DNA of 64,000 nt from Neptunomonas concharum (lineage in GTDB: Bacteria > Pseudomonadota > Gammaproteobacteria > Pseudomonadales > Balneatricaceae): positions 682,001-746,000 of the forward strand of contig NZ_CP043869.1 in NCBI RefSeq assembly GCF_008630635.1, in the 5' to 3' direction. The notes beneath the pieces were generated by a model that worked only from the letters and a program-made list of their open reading frames with translations, was not told the origin of the DNA and made no database searches. The position numbers and the translations under genes were made by a program. Shown here in pieces: positions 17,273 through 27,102 of the stretch; the stretch's first letter is position 1, and the number at the start of each line of letters is the position of its first letter.

Positions 17273-19387
17273 TTGGATAGAGCAGTCCTTTTTAATAATG
17301 TCAGAGGTTTAAGTCAGGGGAACTTGGGTGTTCCTTTGCTGCTGCTTGTTATTTTGGCAATGGTTACGTTGCCTGTTCCTGCATTCCTTCTAGACGTGCT
17401 CTTCACGTTTAACATAGCACTCTCTATCGTAGTACTCCTTGTAGGTGTTTACGCTCTCAGGCCATTAGATTTTGCTGTTTTTCCAACGATCTTATTAGTA
17501 GCAACGTTAATGAGGCTTGCCTTGAATGTGGCTTCTACGCGTGTCGTGCTCTTGTATGGGCATGAAGGTGGAGATGCTGCAGGTAAGGTGATCGAGGCAT
17601 TTGGCTCTGTGGTGATTGGTGGTAACTACGTCGTCGGTATCGTGGTGTTTTTAATCCTTGTTATTATTAACTTTGTCGTGGTGACCAAAGGGGCAGGCCG
17701 AATCTCAGAAGTGAGTGCGCGTTTTACGCTGGATGCGATGCCAGGTAAGCAGATGGCTGTAGATGCTGACCTAAATGCGGGTTTAATCACTCAAGAGGAA
17801 GCGAAAGCTCGACGTCAAGATGTGACACAAGAAGCTGATTTTTATGGTGCGATGGATGGTGCTTCCAAGTTTGTTCGTGGTGACGCTGTTGCGGGTATTT
17901 TGATTTTGGTAATCAATATCCTTGGTGGCTTAATGATCGGAATGATTCAGCACGATTTGTCGTTTGAGGTGGCCGCTGAATACTATTCACTTCTAACCAT
18001 TGGTGATGGTCTGGTTGCTCAAATCCCTTCTTTGCTGCTCTCTACAGCGGCTGCCATTATGGTGACACGACAGAACTCCTCTCAGGATATGGGGCGTCAG
18101 ATCGTAGATCAGTTGTTTGGGTCGTCTAAAGCGTTAACCGTCGCGGCTGTTATTCTTGCGATTATGGGTTCTGTGCCAGGTATGCCGCACGTGGCCTTTT
18201 TATCGTTGGCAGCTATGGCAGGTTTTGGTGCTTGGTGGATGCACGCGAAGCGTGAAGAGGTAAAAGCAGAAGCTGAACTGCAACGACAGACGGCAGAGTC
18301 AGTAGAAACAGAGCAAGAATCTGAGCAGAAAGACCTTGATTGGGCTGATGTAATGCCGGTGGATATGATCGGTCTTGAGGTCGGGTATCGACTGATTCCA
18401 ATGGTGGATAAACTTCAGGGCGGACAGTTGTTAAGTCGAATTAAAGGTGTCAGGAAGAAGTTATCTCAAGATCTGGGCTTCTTGGTTCCCTCTGTGCATA
18501 TTCGCGATAATCTGGACTTGATGCCAGGTGCATACCGAATGACACTAATGGGTGTTGTTGTCGGAGAGGCAGAGATCTATCCAGATCGAGATCTGGCAAT
18601 TAATCCGGGGCAGGTATTTGGCGCATTAAAAGGGGTCGAGGTTAAGGATCCGGCATTTGGATTGGATGCTATTTGGATTGAACCGGGGCAGCGAGAACAT
18701 GCGCAAACGTTAGGCTACACTGTTGTGGATGCAAGTACCGTGGTAGCTACGCACTTAAATCAAGTGCTCCAGAGTCATGCTCATGAATTATTGGGGCATG
18801 AAGAGGTGCAGCAGTTGTTGGATATGTTAGCGAAAAGCTCACCTAAGTTGGTAGAGGAGTTGGTGCCTGCGAAGCTTTCGATCAGCAGTTTATTGAAGGT
18901 ACTACAGAACTTGTTGATGGAACAGGTGCCTTTGAAAGATTTCCGCAGTATAGCTGAGGCTCTATCGGAAGCGGTGGTACGGACGCAGGACCCTGTGGCG
19001 TTGACCGCCGCCGTGCGTGTTGCCATTAGTCGTTTAATCGTACAAACGCTTAATGGCCCGGACCCTGAAATTCCCGTGATCACCATAGATCCACAATTGG
19101 AACAGTTGCTATTGGGATCTGTACAGCAGAGTCAGCAAGCTGGAGAATCCGGAATGGTTCTAGAGCCAGGAATGGCGGAGAGGTTGCAAGGGTCATTAAT
19201 CGAAGCGGCTCAAAAGCAGGAAATGATGGGGCAGCCTGCTATTCTGTTAGTAGCTGCGCCGGTTAGGCCGCTAATGGCGAAATTTGTTCGCTATGGCGAG
19301 CAACTTATCCATGTGCTTTCTTATCAAGAAGTGCCAGAAAATAAACGCATTACTATCGTTGCAACAGTGGGTGGCCAACATGGTTGA
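17273..19387 (+). CDS. flhA: Flagellar export apparatus protein FlhA
   Basis: Largest export-gate protein; its nine-fold cytoplasmic ring docks chaperone-substrate complexes. 704 residues: eight membrane segments in the first 310 residues, the FHIPEP signature region (RFTLDAMPGKQMAVDADLNAG shortened here to its core DAMPGKQMAVDADL), a linker rich in Glu/Gln (about 325-350), and a soluble C-domain. TTG start with GAGG 5 bp upstream. Normal length. Confidence 0.96.
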   Translation: MDRAVLFNNVRGLSQGNLGVPLLLLVILAMVTLPVPAFLLDVLFTFNIALSIVVLLVGVYALRPLDFAVFPTILLVATLMRLALNVASTRVVLLYGHEGGDAAGKVIEAFGSVVIGGNYVVGIVVFLILVIINFVVVTKGAGRISEVSARFTLDAMPGKQMAVDADLNAGLITQEEAKARRQDVTQEADFYGAMDGASKFVRGDAVAGILILVINILGGLMIGMIQHDLSFEVAAEYYSLLTIGDGLVAQIPSLLLSTAAAIMVTRQNSSQDMGRQIVDQLFGSSKALTVAAVILAIMGSVPGMPHVAFLSLAAMAGFGAWWMHAKREEVKAEAELQRQTAESVETEQESEQKDLDWADVMPVDMIGLEVGYRLIPMVDKLQGGQLLSRIKGVRKKLSQDLGFLVPSVHIRDNLDLMPGAYRMTLMGVVVGEAEIYPDRDLAINPGQVFGALKGVEVKDPAFGLDAIWIEPGQREHAQTLGYTVVDASTVVATHLNQVLQSHAHELLGHEEVQQLLDMLAKSSPKLVEELVPAKLSISSLLKVLQNLLMEQVPLKDFRSIAEALSEAVVRTQDPVALTAAVRVAISRLIVQTLNGPDPEIPVITIDPQLEQLLLGSVQQSQQAGESGMVLEPGMAERLQGSLIEAAQKQEMMGQPAILLVAAPVRPLMAKFVRYGEQLIHVLSYQEVPENKRITIVATVGGQHG

Positions 19388-19426
19388 AATGACTAACGTT
19401 GTAGCGAATTTATGGATGACCGGTCT

Positions 19427-20878
19427 ATGAAAGTTAAACGCATATTTGCACCAGACATGCGTCAGGCTATGCGTCGGGCAAGAGAGGAAATTGGGCCTGA
19501 TGCGGTGATTGTATCTAATCACCGGGTCGCAGGTGGCGTAGAGGTAGTTGCTGCCCATGAGCATGAGTTTGAAGCGGCTCAAGCCGAATTTAAGCGTGAA
19601 TATGAGAGAAAAAAACGCAAGGATGAGCAGGTTCAAGTGCTAACCGGAAGTCGGCAGCGCTCAGAACTGGATGCTGAATTGCAAAGAACACGTTTGCATA
19701 TCGCTGAAGCGAGAGAGCGAGCCTCTCACCCGTCTCAGTCCTATCACAGTGATGGCCAAAAGAATTTACAGGTAGAGGAGTCTGATGACGATGATCTGCA
19801 GACCATACTTGAGTCTTTAAAGGCGCGCCAGAGAGCTAAAGATGAGGAAAAACTATCCTTGTTTGATGAGCCGCTAGAAGCGCCTGCGCCTTCTTTCGCG
19901 CCCCCTGCCCAGCATTCAGAGCAAGTCATTGAGGGAATGCAGCAAGAGATACAGCAGCTTAAGTCACTGCTTGAACAGCAGATAAGTCATTCCTCGCGAA
20001 AAGTTTGGGTTGAAGAGGTGAGGAAGCCTGCCGAGGGCGGGAACTCTGTTGTTAGTAAGCTCAGTCGCCGATTTGAGCGAATAGGTCTTAGTGACGCTAT
20101 ATCCAATCACCTAACTAAAGGTTTGGAATCTGACTTGGATGTTGCTAAAGCTTGGCGTATTACGTTATCAAAATTGACTGACGCTATTCCGGTAATGGGT
20201 GAAGACTTTATCGATCGAGGCGGAATGATCGCTTTTGTTGGGCCTACTGGCGTCGGTAAAACAACGACGATAGGAAAACTAGCAGCTCGATATGTATTGC
20301 AGCACGGTAGTGCTGGGTTGGCTATGGTAACAACCGACTCCTATCGCATAGCGGCTCATGAGCAGTTAAGAACATTTGGACGGATATTGGATGTGCCTGT
20401 AAGAGTCGTTGATGAAAACAACTCCTTAGAAGAGGTGTTGCTATCCTTAAGAGGTAAGCGACTTGTCTTGATAGATACAGCAGGTATGAGTCAGCATGAA
20501 GGTCCAAGTGAAGCGCAAAAAACGATGCTAAGTAGTGTTTCAGTTCGCCTAAAAAAACTACTGGTGCTTTCTTGCTCCAGCCAGCGGCAAGTGCTGGAAG
20601 ATGCGTATGCTAATTACCAAAGTATCGGATTGAACGGATGTGTACTCAGTAAGCTTGATGAATCTGGCAGTTTAGGGGAAGCATTAACGTTGGCGATAGA
20701 AAAAGGTTTATCTATCAGTTATATCACTGACGGTCAGCGGGTACCTGATGATATTGAGGTTGCGCAGAGAAATGATCTGGTCAGCCGCGCCGTTGTAACG
20801 GCACAAAAGGCACTAGAAAGAGAGCGGCAAAGAGCTCTCTCAGCAGAGGGGGGGTCTGCACTTTCCTCGGCTGGTTAG
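19427..20878 (+). CDS. flhF: Flagellar placement GTPase FlhF
   Basis: SRP-type GTPase that places the flagellum at the cell pole. From ATG 19427 (KVKRIFAPDMRQAMRRAREE, the family N-terminus) the product is 483 residues; an ATG at 19412 adds five residues. A variable Glu/Gln-rich basic region (about 60-200) precedes the NG domain: G1 GPTGVGKTTTIGKLA, TTDSYRIAAHEQLRTFG, G3 LIDTAGMSQ and LSKLDESGSLGEAL. flhG follows after 14 bp, as is usual. Confidence 0.95.
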   Translation: MKVKRIFAPDMRQAMRRAREEIGPDAVIVSNHRVAGGVEVVAAHEHEFEAAQAEFKREYERKKRKDEQVQVLTGSRQRSELDAELQRTRLHIAEARERASHPSQSYHSDGQKNLQVEESDDDDLQTILESLKARQRAKDEEKLSLFDEPLEAPAPSFAPPAQHSEQVIEGMQQEIQQLKSLLEQQISHSSRKVWVEEVRKPAEGGNSVVSKLSRRFERIGLSDAISNHLTKGLESDLDVAKAWRITLSKLTDAIPVMGEDFIDRGGMIAFVGPTGVGKTTTIGKLAARYVLQHGSAGLAMVTTDSYRIAAHEQLRTFGRILDVPVRVVDENNSLEEVLLSLRGKRLVLIDTAGMSQHEGPSEAQKTMLSSVSVRLKKLLVLSCSSQRQVLEDAYANYQSIGLNGCVLSKLDESGSLGEALTLAIEKGLSISYITDGQRVPDDIEVAQRNDLVSRAVVTAQKALERERQRALSAEGGSALSSAG

Positions 20879-20892
20879 TTCAGAAATAATAG

Positions 20893-21708
20893 ATGAAAAG
20901 TAATCATGCAGTTAAAGTCATAGCGGTCACCGGTGGTAAGGGGGGCGTAGGCAAAACCAACGTTTCGGTTAATCTCTCGTTGGCTCTGGGTGAAATGGGC
21001 AGGCGAACCGTTCTGATGGATGCTGATCTTGGGCTTGCGAATGTGGATGTGCTGTTAGGTCTAAGGGCAAAAAAGAACATAAGCGATGTTCTGTCAGGTG
21101 AGTGCAGCTTGTCTGATGTCATGCTAGACGTAAATGAAAATGTACGTATCGTTCCTGCCTGTTCAGGTACGCAGGAGATGACTTCGCTAAGCGCTCATGA
21201 GCACGCTGAGCTGATTTATGCATTCAATGAAGTCGCAGACAGTATTGATGTATTAGTGATTGATACGGCAGCGGGTATTTCTGACTCAGTGGTGAGTTTT
21301 GTGAGGGCTGCGCAGGAAGTTTTGGTAGTAGTCTGTGATGAGCCTACCTCAATTACGGATGCTTACGCACTTATTAAACTCCTAAATCGTGACTATAGAA
21401 CGACACGGTTTCGCGTATTGGCAAATATGGTTGCGACAGACGCTGAAGGTCGTAACATGTTTAATAAGCTGGTTACGGTAACCGATCGCTTCCTTGAAGT
21501 AACGCTTCAATACGTAGGCTCAATACCTTATGATGAAAACGTTAGAAAATCAGTTCAGCGCCAAATTCCTGTTCTGAAAGCATTTTCTAAAACTAAAGCT
21601 GCGCTTGCCTATCGGCAATTGGCAACTAAAGTGGATAGTTGGCCAGTTCAGGATGTACCGCGAGGGCATTTAGAGTTTTTTGTTGAACGTCTGGTTCAAG
21701 GTGTTTAA
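20893..21708 (+). CDS. flhG: Flagellar number regulator FlhG/FleN, MinD-like ATPase
   Basis: MinD/ParA-type ATPase that limits flagellar number by restraining FlhF and, in Pseudomonas, FleQ. 271 residues. Deviant Walker A GGKGGVGKTNVSVNLSLAL, then DADLGLANVDVLLGL and LVIDTAAGISDSVVSF (switch II region). The C-terminus lacks an obvious second domain. Located between flhF and fliA, the standard place. Called fleN in pseudomonads. Confidence 0.95.
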   Translation: MKSNHAVKVIAVTGGKGGVGKTNVSVNLSLALGEMGRRTVLMDADLGLANVDVLLGLRAKKNISDVLSGECSLSDVMLDVNENVRIVPACSGTQEMTSLSAHEHAELIYAFNEVADSIDVLVIDTAAGISDSVVSFVRAAQEVLVVVCDEPTSITDAYALIKLLNRDYRTTRFRVLANMVATDAEGRNMFNKLVTVTDRFLEVTLQYVGSIPYDENVRKSVQRQIPVLKAFSKTKAALAYRQLATKVDSWPVQDVPRGHLEFFVERLVQGV

Positions 21709-21729
21709 TTTCGGCTCGGAAGGGGCTTC

Positions 21730-22440
21730 ATGTACAACCCGCAAGATAAAGTTTCAAGCCATAATTTAATAGAACAATACGCGCCGTTAGTTAAGCGTAT
21801 AGCCTATCATTTGATGGGACGGTTACCAGCGAGTGTGGTTCTGGATGATCTGATTCAGGCGGGTATGATTGGGCTTCTAGAAGCAGCCAAGAAATACGAC
21901 GCGAGTAAAGGGGCTAGCTTTGAAACCTATGCGGGTATTCGTATTCGAGGGTCAATCATCGATGAAGTGCGCCGTGGTGATTGGACGCCTCGCTCCGTTC
22001 ACAGAAATGGGCGCCGAATATCTGAAGCTATCCATAAATTAGAGGCTGAATTAGGTCGTGATGCTTCAGATAGTGAAATCGCTGCCGAAATGGATATCAG
22101 TGTGGCTGACTATCATAGCTTACTAAAAGACTCCTTAGAGAGTCGATTATTTAGCTTTGAAGAGCTGACAAGTACGGAAGGAGAAACCGTTGGTGAGCAG
22201 CTATCTGCTGATGATCCGGGCCCTGTAAATTTAACAGAATCAACGGCCTTTGCCGGAGCATTGGCAAGTGCTATTGATACCCTTCCTGAAAGAGAGAAGT
22301 TGGTTTTGGCGCTTTACTACGACGAAGAATTAAACCTTAAAGAGATAGGTGAAATTCTTGGTGTAAGTGAGTCCAGAGTGAGCCAAATTCACAGTCAAGC
22401 AGCCCACCGTTTACGCGGACGGCTTAGAGATTGGCAATAA
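21730..22440 (+). CDS. fliA: Flagellar sigma factor FliA (sigma-28)
   Basis: Directs transcription of late flagellar and chemotaxis genes. 236 residues with sigma regions 2 (DDLIQAGMIGLLEAAKKYD, YAGIRIRGSIIDEVRR), 3 and 4 (LPEREKLVLALYYDEELNLK, then a helix-turn-helix GVSESRVSQIHSQA). It is followed by 110 bp without a gene before cheY; no sigma-28 consensus was recognised there. Confidence 0.96.
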   Translation: MYNPQDKVSSHNLIEQYAPLVKRIAYHLMGRLPASVVLDDLIQAGMIGLLEAAKKYDASKGASFETYAGIRIRGSIIDEVRRGDWTPRSVHRNGRRISEAIHKLEAELGRDASDSEIAAEMDISVADYHSLLKDSLESRLFSFEELTSTEGETVGEQLSADDPGPVNLTESTAFAGALASAIDTLPEREKLVLALYYDEELNLKEIGEILGVSESRVSQIHSQAAHRLRGRLRDWQ

Positions 22441-22550
22441 ATTTTTCTCTAAGTCCCCATTTTTCTGAAAATTAGTCTAGATTTTAAGTCAGGCGGAAAT
22501 AAAGCAATCAGGTTCGCCTTACTTGTGTGTCTGAATTGGGGGATTTTGTC

Positions 22551-22937
22551 TTGAAAAAAGACATCAAGATTCTTGTAGTAGATGACTTCTCTACGATGAG
22601 ACGAATAATTAAAAACTTACTCCGTGACCTTGGTTTTAATAATGTAGTTGAGGCGGATGATGGTAAAACCGCTTTACCTATTCTTAAGCAAGGGGGTATC
22701 CAGTTTCTTGTTACCGATTGGAATATGCCTGAGATGACTGGGATCGACTTGGTTAAAACTGTGCGTGCGGATCCTAATTTGTCAGGTATACCGATCTTAA
22801 TGGTAACGGCTGAAGCAAAGCGAGAGCAGATTATAGCTGCGGCTCAAGCTGGGGTGAACGGCTATGTTGTTAAGCCTTTTACCGCTGCAGTTTTAAAAGA
22901 GAAGATCGATAAAATATTTGAGCGCATTCAAGCCTGA
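22551..22937 (+). CDS. cheY: Chemotaxis response regulator CheY
   Basis: Single-domain receiver phosphorylated by CheA; phospho-CheY binds FliM. TTG start at 22551 with an excellent GGGGGA site 7 bp upstream gives 128 residues beginning [18 protein letters not shown]; an in-frame GTG at 22527 would add eight residues. Acidic pocket D11 D12, phosphoacceptor D56 ([11 protein letters not shown]), the switch Thr in VTAEAK and Lys in VVKPF are all present. Confidence 0.96.
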   Translation: MKKDIKILVVDDFSTMRRIIKNLLRDLGFNNVVEADDGKTALPILKQGGIQFLVTDWNMPEMTGIDLVKTVRADPNLSGIPILMVTAEAKREQIIAAAQAGVNGYVVKPFTAAVLKEKIDKIFERIQA

Positions 22938-22957
22938 GAAGTTAGGGAATAAAGATT

Positions 22958-23764
22958 ATGTCTGAAATAGATTTCTCGCTTGGTTTAGATGGCCTTGAAG
23001 TGCTCTTGCAGGATAAAGCCCGTGAGCTGGTTTCTGTGTTAGATACCGGTGATGTTGCCGCAGGTCTTAATATCATCAGCGACTTGCAACAGGTTAAACA
23101 CCGTGCTTTCTACAATGAAGTCGGTTATTTGACGCGGGGGTTGCATGAAGCCATAAAGTCTTTTTCTTCGGATGTCGCGATTAAGAATGACCCGAATGAA
23201 GAAGCTATTCAAGGCATGGCTGATGCTTCCGAGAGGTTGGCGTATGTAATTGAAGTAACAGAAAAAACCTCTCATGAAACCATGGATAGGGTCGATAAAT
23301 CTCTAGCCTTAGTCGATAAAATGGACGAACAGAGTGAGCGCTTTAAAGATTTACTCTCTCTAGTCGGCCAGCTGGAAGCTGAATTTGAAGGACTAAGAGG
23401 GGTTTATGATAGAACGTGTCAGCTTAAGGAAGAGTCTGAGAAAACAGTTGCTGATATGCGGTCTGAGCTGACGGAGATATTAGTTGCACAGAGCTACCAA
23501 GATATTACTGGGCAGCTAATCCGAAGAGTTATCACACTCGTGACTCAAGTTGAATCCAGTTTAGTTCAACTAATGGATATGGCAGCTAAAGTGGAAAGGA
23601 TCAGTGGGCTGGATGCCGGACCGTCACTAGATAAAAGTGATGGAAAGAAAAACAAGAAAGATCCGATTGAAGCAGAGGGACCGCAAATTGGTGGGAAAGA
23701 TAACCCCAATGTGGCCTGTAATCAAGATGATGTTGACGATCTGCTATCAAGCCTAGGTTTTTGA
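22958..23764 (+). CDS. cheZ: CheY phosphatase CheZ
   Basis: Dephosphorylates CheY. 268 residues, mostly long helices forming a four-helix bundle as a dimer. The catalytic Gln lies in SYQDITGQLIRRVI. The C-terminal CheY-docking peptide is present as NQDDVDDLLSSLGF at the very end, after a Lys/Asp-rich flexible linker. Located between cheY and cheA. Confidence 0.95.
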   Translation: MSEIDFSLGLDGLEVLLQDKARELVSVLDTGDVAAGLNIISDLQQVKHRAFYNEVGYLTRGLHEAIKSFSSDVAIKNDPNEEAIQGMADASERLAYVIEVTEKTSHETMDRVDKSLALVDKMDEQSERFKDLLSLVGQLEAEFEGLRGVYDRTCQLKEESEKTVADMRSELTEILVAQSYQDITGQLIRRVITLVTQVESSLVQLMDMAAKVERISGLDAGPSLDKSDGKKNKKDPIEAEGPQIGGKDNPNVACNQDDVDDLLSSLGF

Positions 23765-23777
23765 GTAGGAGCTTCCT

Positions 23778-25820
23778 ATGAGTTTGGATGTTGACAACGA
23801 AATCCTCGAAGACTTTTTAGTCGAGGCTGGAGAAATTCTCGAACTGCTGTCTGAGCAGTTGGTTGACCTTGAGAAAAGTCCAGATGATAAAGATCTTCTT
23901 AATGCAATCTTCCGAGGTTTTCACACCGTTAAAGGTGGTGCCGGTTTCTTGCAGCTAGAGGCAATGGTTGAGTGCTGCCATAAAGCGGAAAATCTTTTTG
24001 ATTTACTCCGTAATGGGGAGATTAAGGTTAATTCTGAACTCATGGATGTTGTTCTTCAGTCTCTGGATGCTGTAAACATTATGTTTGGCAATGTTAGGGC
24101 TGGAGAAGAACCTGAACCCGCAGATCCCGAGTTACTGCAGAAGCTAGAAGTATACGCGAGCGGACAAGTCCCCGAGGCTCCGCCTTCTGTATCGGAAATG
24201 AGTGCTCCTGTAACAAAGCCTGCTATTGTAGAACCCAGTGTGGCTGCTCCGGTGGCGCCTTCACCGGGTGTATCGGCTAGTGATGAATTTGACCTTTTGC
24301 TGAATGATGTCGCCTCTCCCGATAGTGCTTCTTCTGGTGATGACTTAATCACAGAAGATGAGTTTGAAGCTCTGCTAAATGATCTGCATGGGGAGCATGG
24401 CGCCCCTGGTATTAGCAAAACAGATGTAAAAGAGCCTGCTGCAGCCTCGAGTTCTAGTGATGAACTTATAACGGAAGAGGAGTTTGAGAATCTTCTAGAT
24501 GAGCTACAGTCGCAAGGGCAAGGTGCTTTCTCTGCAGTTGATGCTTCTGTTGCTCAGGCTATTCCTGAACCAGTAATGCCTGCGGAAGAGGAGCCTAAAC
24601 CAGTTGCTAAAGCCTCTGTCTCTGCTACCAAGGCAGCTCCCGCCAAAGCGGCTGCCCCAGAGAGTAATGTGCGTGTTGATACTCGGTTACTTGATAAGAT
24701 CATGAATATGGTCGGAGAGCTGGTGTTGGTTCGTAATCGCTTAGTGCGTTTGGGCGCTACCCGTGAAGATGAAGAGATGGCTAAAGCTCTGGGTACGCTT
24801 GATATGGTAACGGCTGATTTGCAAATGTCGGTTATGAAAACGCGTATGCAACCGGTCAAAAAGGTATTTGGTCGTTTTCCAAGGCTTATTCGTGATCTGT
24901 CTCGAAGCTTGAAAAAAGAGATACGTTTAGAGTTGCGTGGAGAAGAAACTGACCTAGATAAAAATTTGGTTGAGGCGCTAGCCGACCCGCTTATCCACTT
25001 AGTGCGTAATTCGGTAGATCATGGTATCGAATCACCCGAAGTACGTGAAGGTTTAGGGAAACCGAGAGAAGGACATGTGCTGCTCTCTGCAGAGCAGGAA
25101 GGTGATCATATTCTCTTGATAATTCAAGATGATGGCGCAGGTATGGATCCAGAGAAGCTGCGCAAGTTAGCTGTCAATCGAGGTATGTTGGATCAAGAGG
25201 CAGCGAATAGGCTGTCTGAGCAAGAGTGCTTTAACTTGATCTTCCAAGCTGGTTTCTCGACAAAAACCGAAGTCTCTGATGTATCAGGTCGTGGTGTGGG
25301 TATGGATGTCGTTAAGACTAAAATTACCCAACTCAATGGTACGTTAAGTATAGATTCGGTCATGGGGCAGGGGACTAGGATTGCTATACAGGTACCTTTG
25401 ACGCTCGCTATCATGCCAACCTTGATGGTCATTTTGGAGAACCAAGCGTTTGCATTACCGCTGGTTAATGTTAATGAAATATTTAATCTGGACCTGACAA
25501 AAACCAATATTGTTGATGGTCAGCAGGTCATTATTGTGCGTGATCAAGCGTTGCCTCTTTTCCATATGAAACGGTGGTTGGTTGAAGGACAGGAGCAGGC
25601 TGAACTGCCTGAACAGGGGCACGTAGTGATTGTGACTGTTGGTACGCTCCGTGTTGGCTTTGTGGTTGATCAACTCGTTGGTCAAGAGGAGGTTGTTATC
25701 AAACCGTTGGGGTCTATTTTGCATGGCACGCCTGGTTTATCGGGCGCAACCATCACAGGAGATGGGCGTATAGCGTTAATCATCGATATCCCAAATCTAT
25801 TGAAGCAATATGCTTCTTAA
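23778..25820 (+). CDS. cheA: Chemotaxis histidine kinase CheA
   Basis: Kinase of the chemoreceptor array. 680 residues: HPt domain with the phosphorylated His49 (FHTVKGGAGFLQ), Ala/Pro/Ser-rich linker (about 125-300), dimerisation domain (about 300-365), ATPase with N box HLVRNSVDHGIE and GRGVGMDVV, then a CheW-like regulatory domain (about 545-680). A folded P2 domain is not apparent; instead the linker holds three related acidic/hydrophobic motifs: DEFDLLLNDV (169-178), ITEDEFEALLNDL (191-203) and ITEEEFENLLDEL (231-243). These resemble the CheY-docking peptides of FliM and CheZ. Confidence 0.96.
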   Translation: MSLDVDNEILEDFLVEAGEILELLSEQLVDLEKSPDDKDLLNAIFRGFHTVKGGAGFLQLEAMVECCHKAENLFDLLRNGEIKVNSELMDVVLQSLDAVNIMFGNVRAGEEPEPADPELLQKLEVYASGQVPEAPPSVSEMSAPVTKPAIVEPSVAAPVAPSPGVSASDEFDLLLNDVASPDSASSGDDLITEDEFEALLNDLHGEHGAPGISKTDVKEPAAASSSSDELITEEEFENLLDELQSQGQGAFSAVDASVAQAIPEPVMPAEEEPKPVAKASVSATKAAPAKAAAPESNVRVDTRLLDKIMNMVGELVLVRNRLVRLGATREDEEMAKALGTLDMVTADLQMSVMKTRMQPVKKVFGRFPRLIRDLSRSLKKEIRLELRGEETDLDKNLVEALADPLIHLVRNSVDHGIESPEVREGLGKPREGHVLLSAEQEGDHILLIIQDDGAGMDPEKLRKLAVNRGMLDQEAANRLSEQECFNLIFQAGFSTKTEVSDVSGRGVGMDVVKTKITQLNGTLSIDSVMGQGTRIAIQVPLTLAIMPTLMVILENQAFALPLVNVNEIFNLDLTKTNIVDGQQVIIVRDQALPLFHMKRWLVEGQEQAELPEQGHVVIVTVGTLRVGFVVDQLVGQEEVVIKPLGSILHGTPGLSGATITGDGRIALIIDIPNLLKQYAS

Positions 25821-25844
25821 TGGTTAAGTTGGAAGAGTGAATTT

Positions 25845-27020
25845 ATGCCGGTAAAAGTATTAATTGTTGATGACTCCGGCTTTTTTCGCCAAAGAATCAC
25901 CGATATTTTATCCTCGGACAGTCGTTTAGAAGTAATCGGTGTTGCCTCCAATGGCCGCGAAGCTGTTGAACAGGCTAGAAAGTTAAAGCCTGATATCATA
26001 ACCATGGATGTGGAGATGCCGCAGCTCAATGGTATTGAGGCCGTAAAGCTTATCATGCGGGATTCACCAACCAATGTGCTCATGTTGTCATCCCTAACCC
26101 ATGAAGGTGCGCAAGTTACATTACAGGCTTTAGAAGCTGGTGCGGCTGACTATTTAACAAAAGATATTCGAGCTTGGATTGATAAATCAGATAGCTTGCA
26201 TAACATTTTTGTGGAGCGCGTAGTTGCTTTGGGCCGTAATAAACGGTTTATCCGAAGCACGGCTTTTGCGCCTCGACCTCTGAAGTCAGGTCAGTCATCT
26301 ACTGTTCATACGTTTAGTTCGGATAAAGGCGGTGCTGAGCCCTCTAGCCCTTCTAGATCTAATCAGAACTCCTTAACAAGCCGGTCACAACGGACAGATC
26401 CAGGCTTGTCGTCTTCCCTGAGGAATGCAAGACAAGCCCACTTTCCTGCACATTGTCGTTTGGTTGTAATAGGTTCTTCGACAGGAGGGCCTGCGGCACT
26501 TCAGAAAATATTAATGGAGCTTCCGGCTTCTTTTCCTTATCCAATTTTGCTCATACAGCATATGCCGAAGGCCTTTACGTCGGTTTTTGCGGCGAGGCTG
26601 GACCAGCAATGCAAAATCTCAGTGAAAGAAGCCGAAGATGGCGATAAATTATTACCAGGTCGAGCCTTGTTAGCACCGGGTGGACATCAATTAATCATTG
26701 AGAGCCGCTCACCTGATCGAGTAAAAATATTGCCGGGTGACGAGCGAGTTACCTACAGGCCCAGTGTGGATATTACCTATGCCTCCGTTGCAAAAGCTTT
26801 TGGTAACAAAGTGCTGGGTATTATTTTAACCGGTATGGGCGCGGACGGCGCGGACGGTGCTAAGTTATTAAAGAAAAGTGGTGCGGTTATGTGGGCTCAA
26901 AACGAAGAGAGTTGCACAATATATGGTATGCCGCAAGCAGTAGTGAAAGCCGGATTAGCTGATGATATTTTACACCTGAATGATATTGGCCCCTTATTGA
27001 AAAATAACGGGAAAATTTAG
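25845..27020 (+). CDS. cheB: Chemoreceptor methylesterase/deamidase CheB
   Basis: Removes methyl groups from receptor glutamates when phosphorylated. 391 residues: receiver domain with D55 (ITMDVEMPQLNG), a Ser-rich linker (about 145-195) and the CheB methylesterase domain with the Ser nucleophile (VIGSSTGGPAAL), His (LIQHMPKAF) and Asp (ILTGMGADGADG). cheR is not in this window. Follows cheA after 24 bp. Confidence 0.96.
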   Translation: MPVKVLIVDDSGFFRQRITDILSSDSRLEVIGVASNGREAVEQARKLKPDIITMDVEMPQLNGIEAVKLIMRDSPTNVLMLSSLTHEGAQVTLQALEAGAADYLTKDIRAWIDKSDSLHNIFVERVVALGRNKRFIRSTAFAPRPLKSGQSSTVHTFSSDKGGAEPSSPSRSNQNSLTSRSQRTDPGLSSSLRNARQAHFPAHCRLVVIGSSTGGPAALQKILMELPASFPYPILLIQHMPKAFTSVFAARLDQQCKISVKEAEDGDKLLPGRALLAPGGHQLIIESRSPDRVKILPGDERVTYRPSVDITYASVAKAFGNKVLGIILTGMGADGADGAKLLKKSGAVMWAQNEESCTIYGMPQAVVKAGLADDILHLNDIGPLLKNNGKI

Positions 27021-27102
27021 TGGCCATCTTGTTATATCGGCTAAACTACAATAAAAACAACAGTATCTATCAGGGCTGTCAGCGTTGTCGGATGAGCAAA
27101 GT

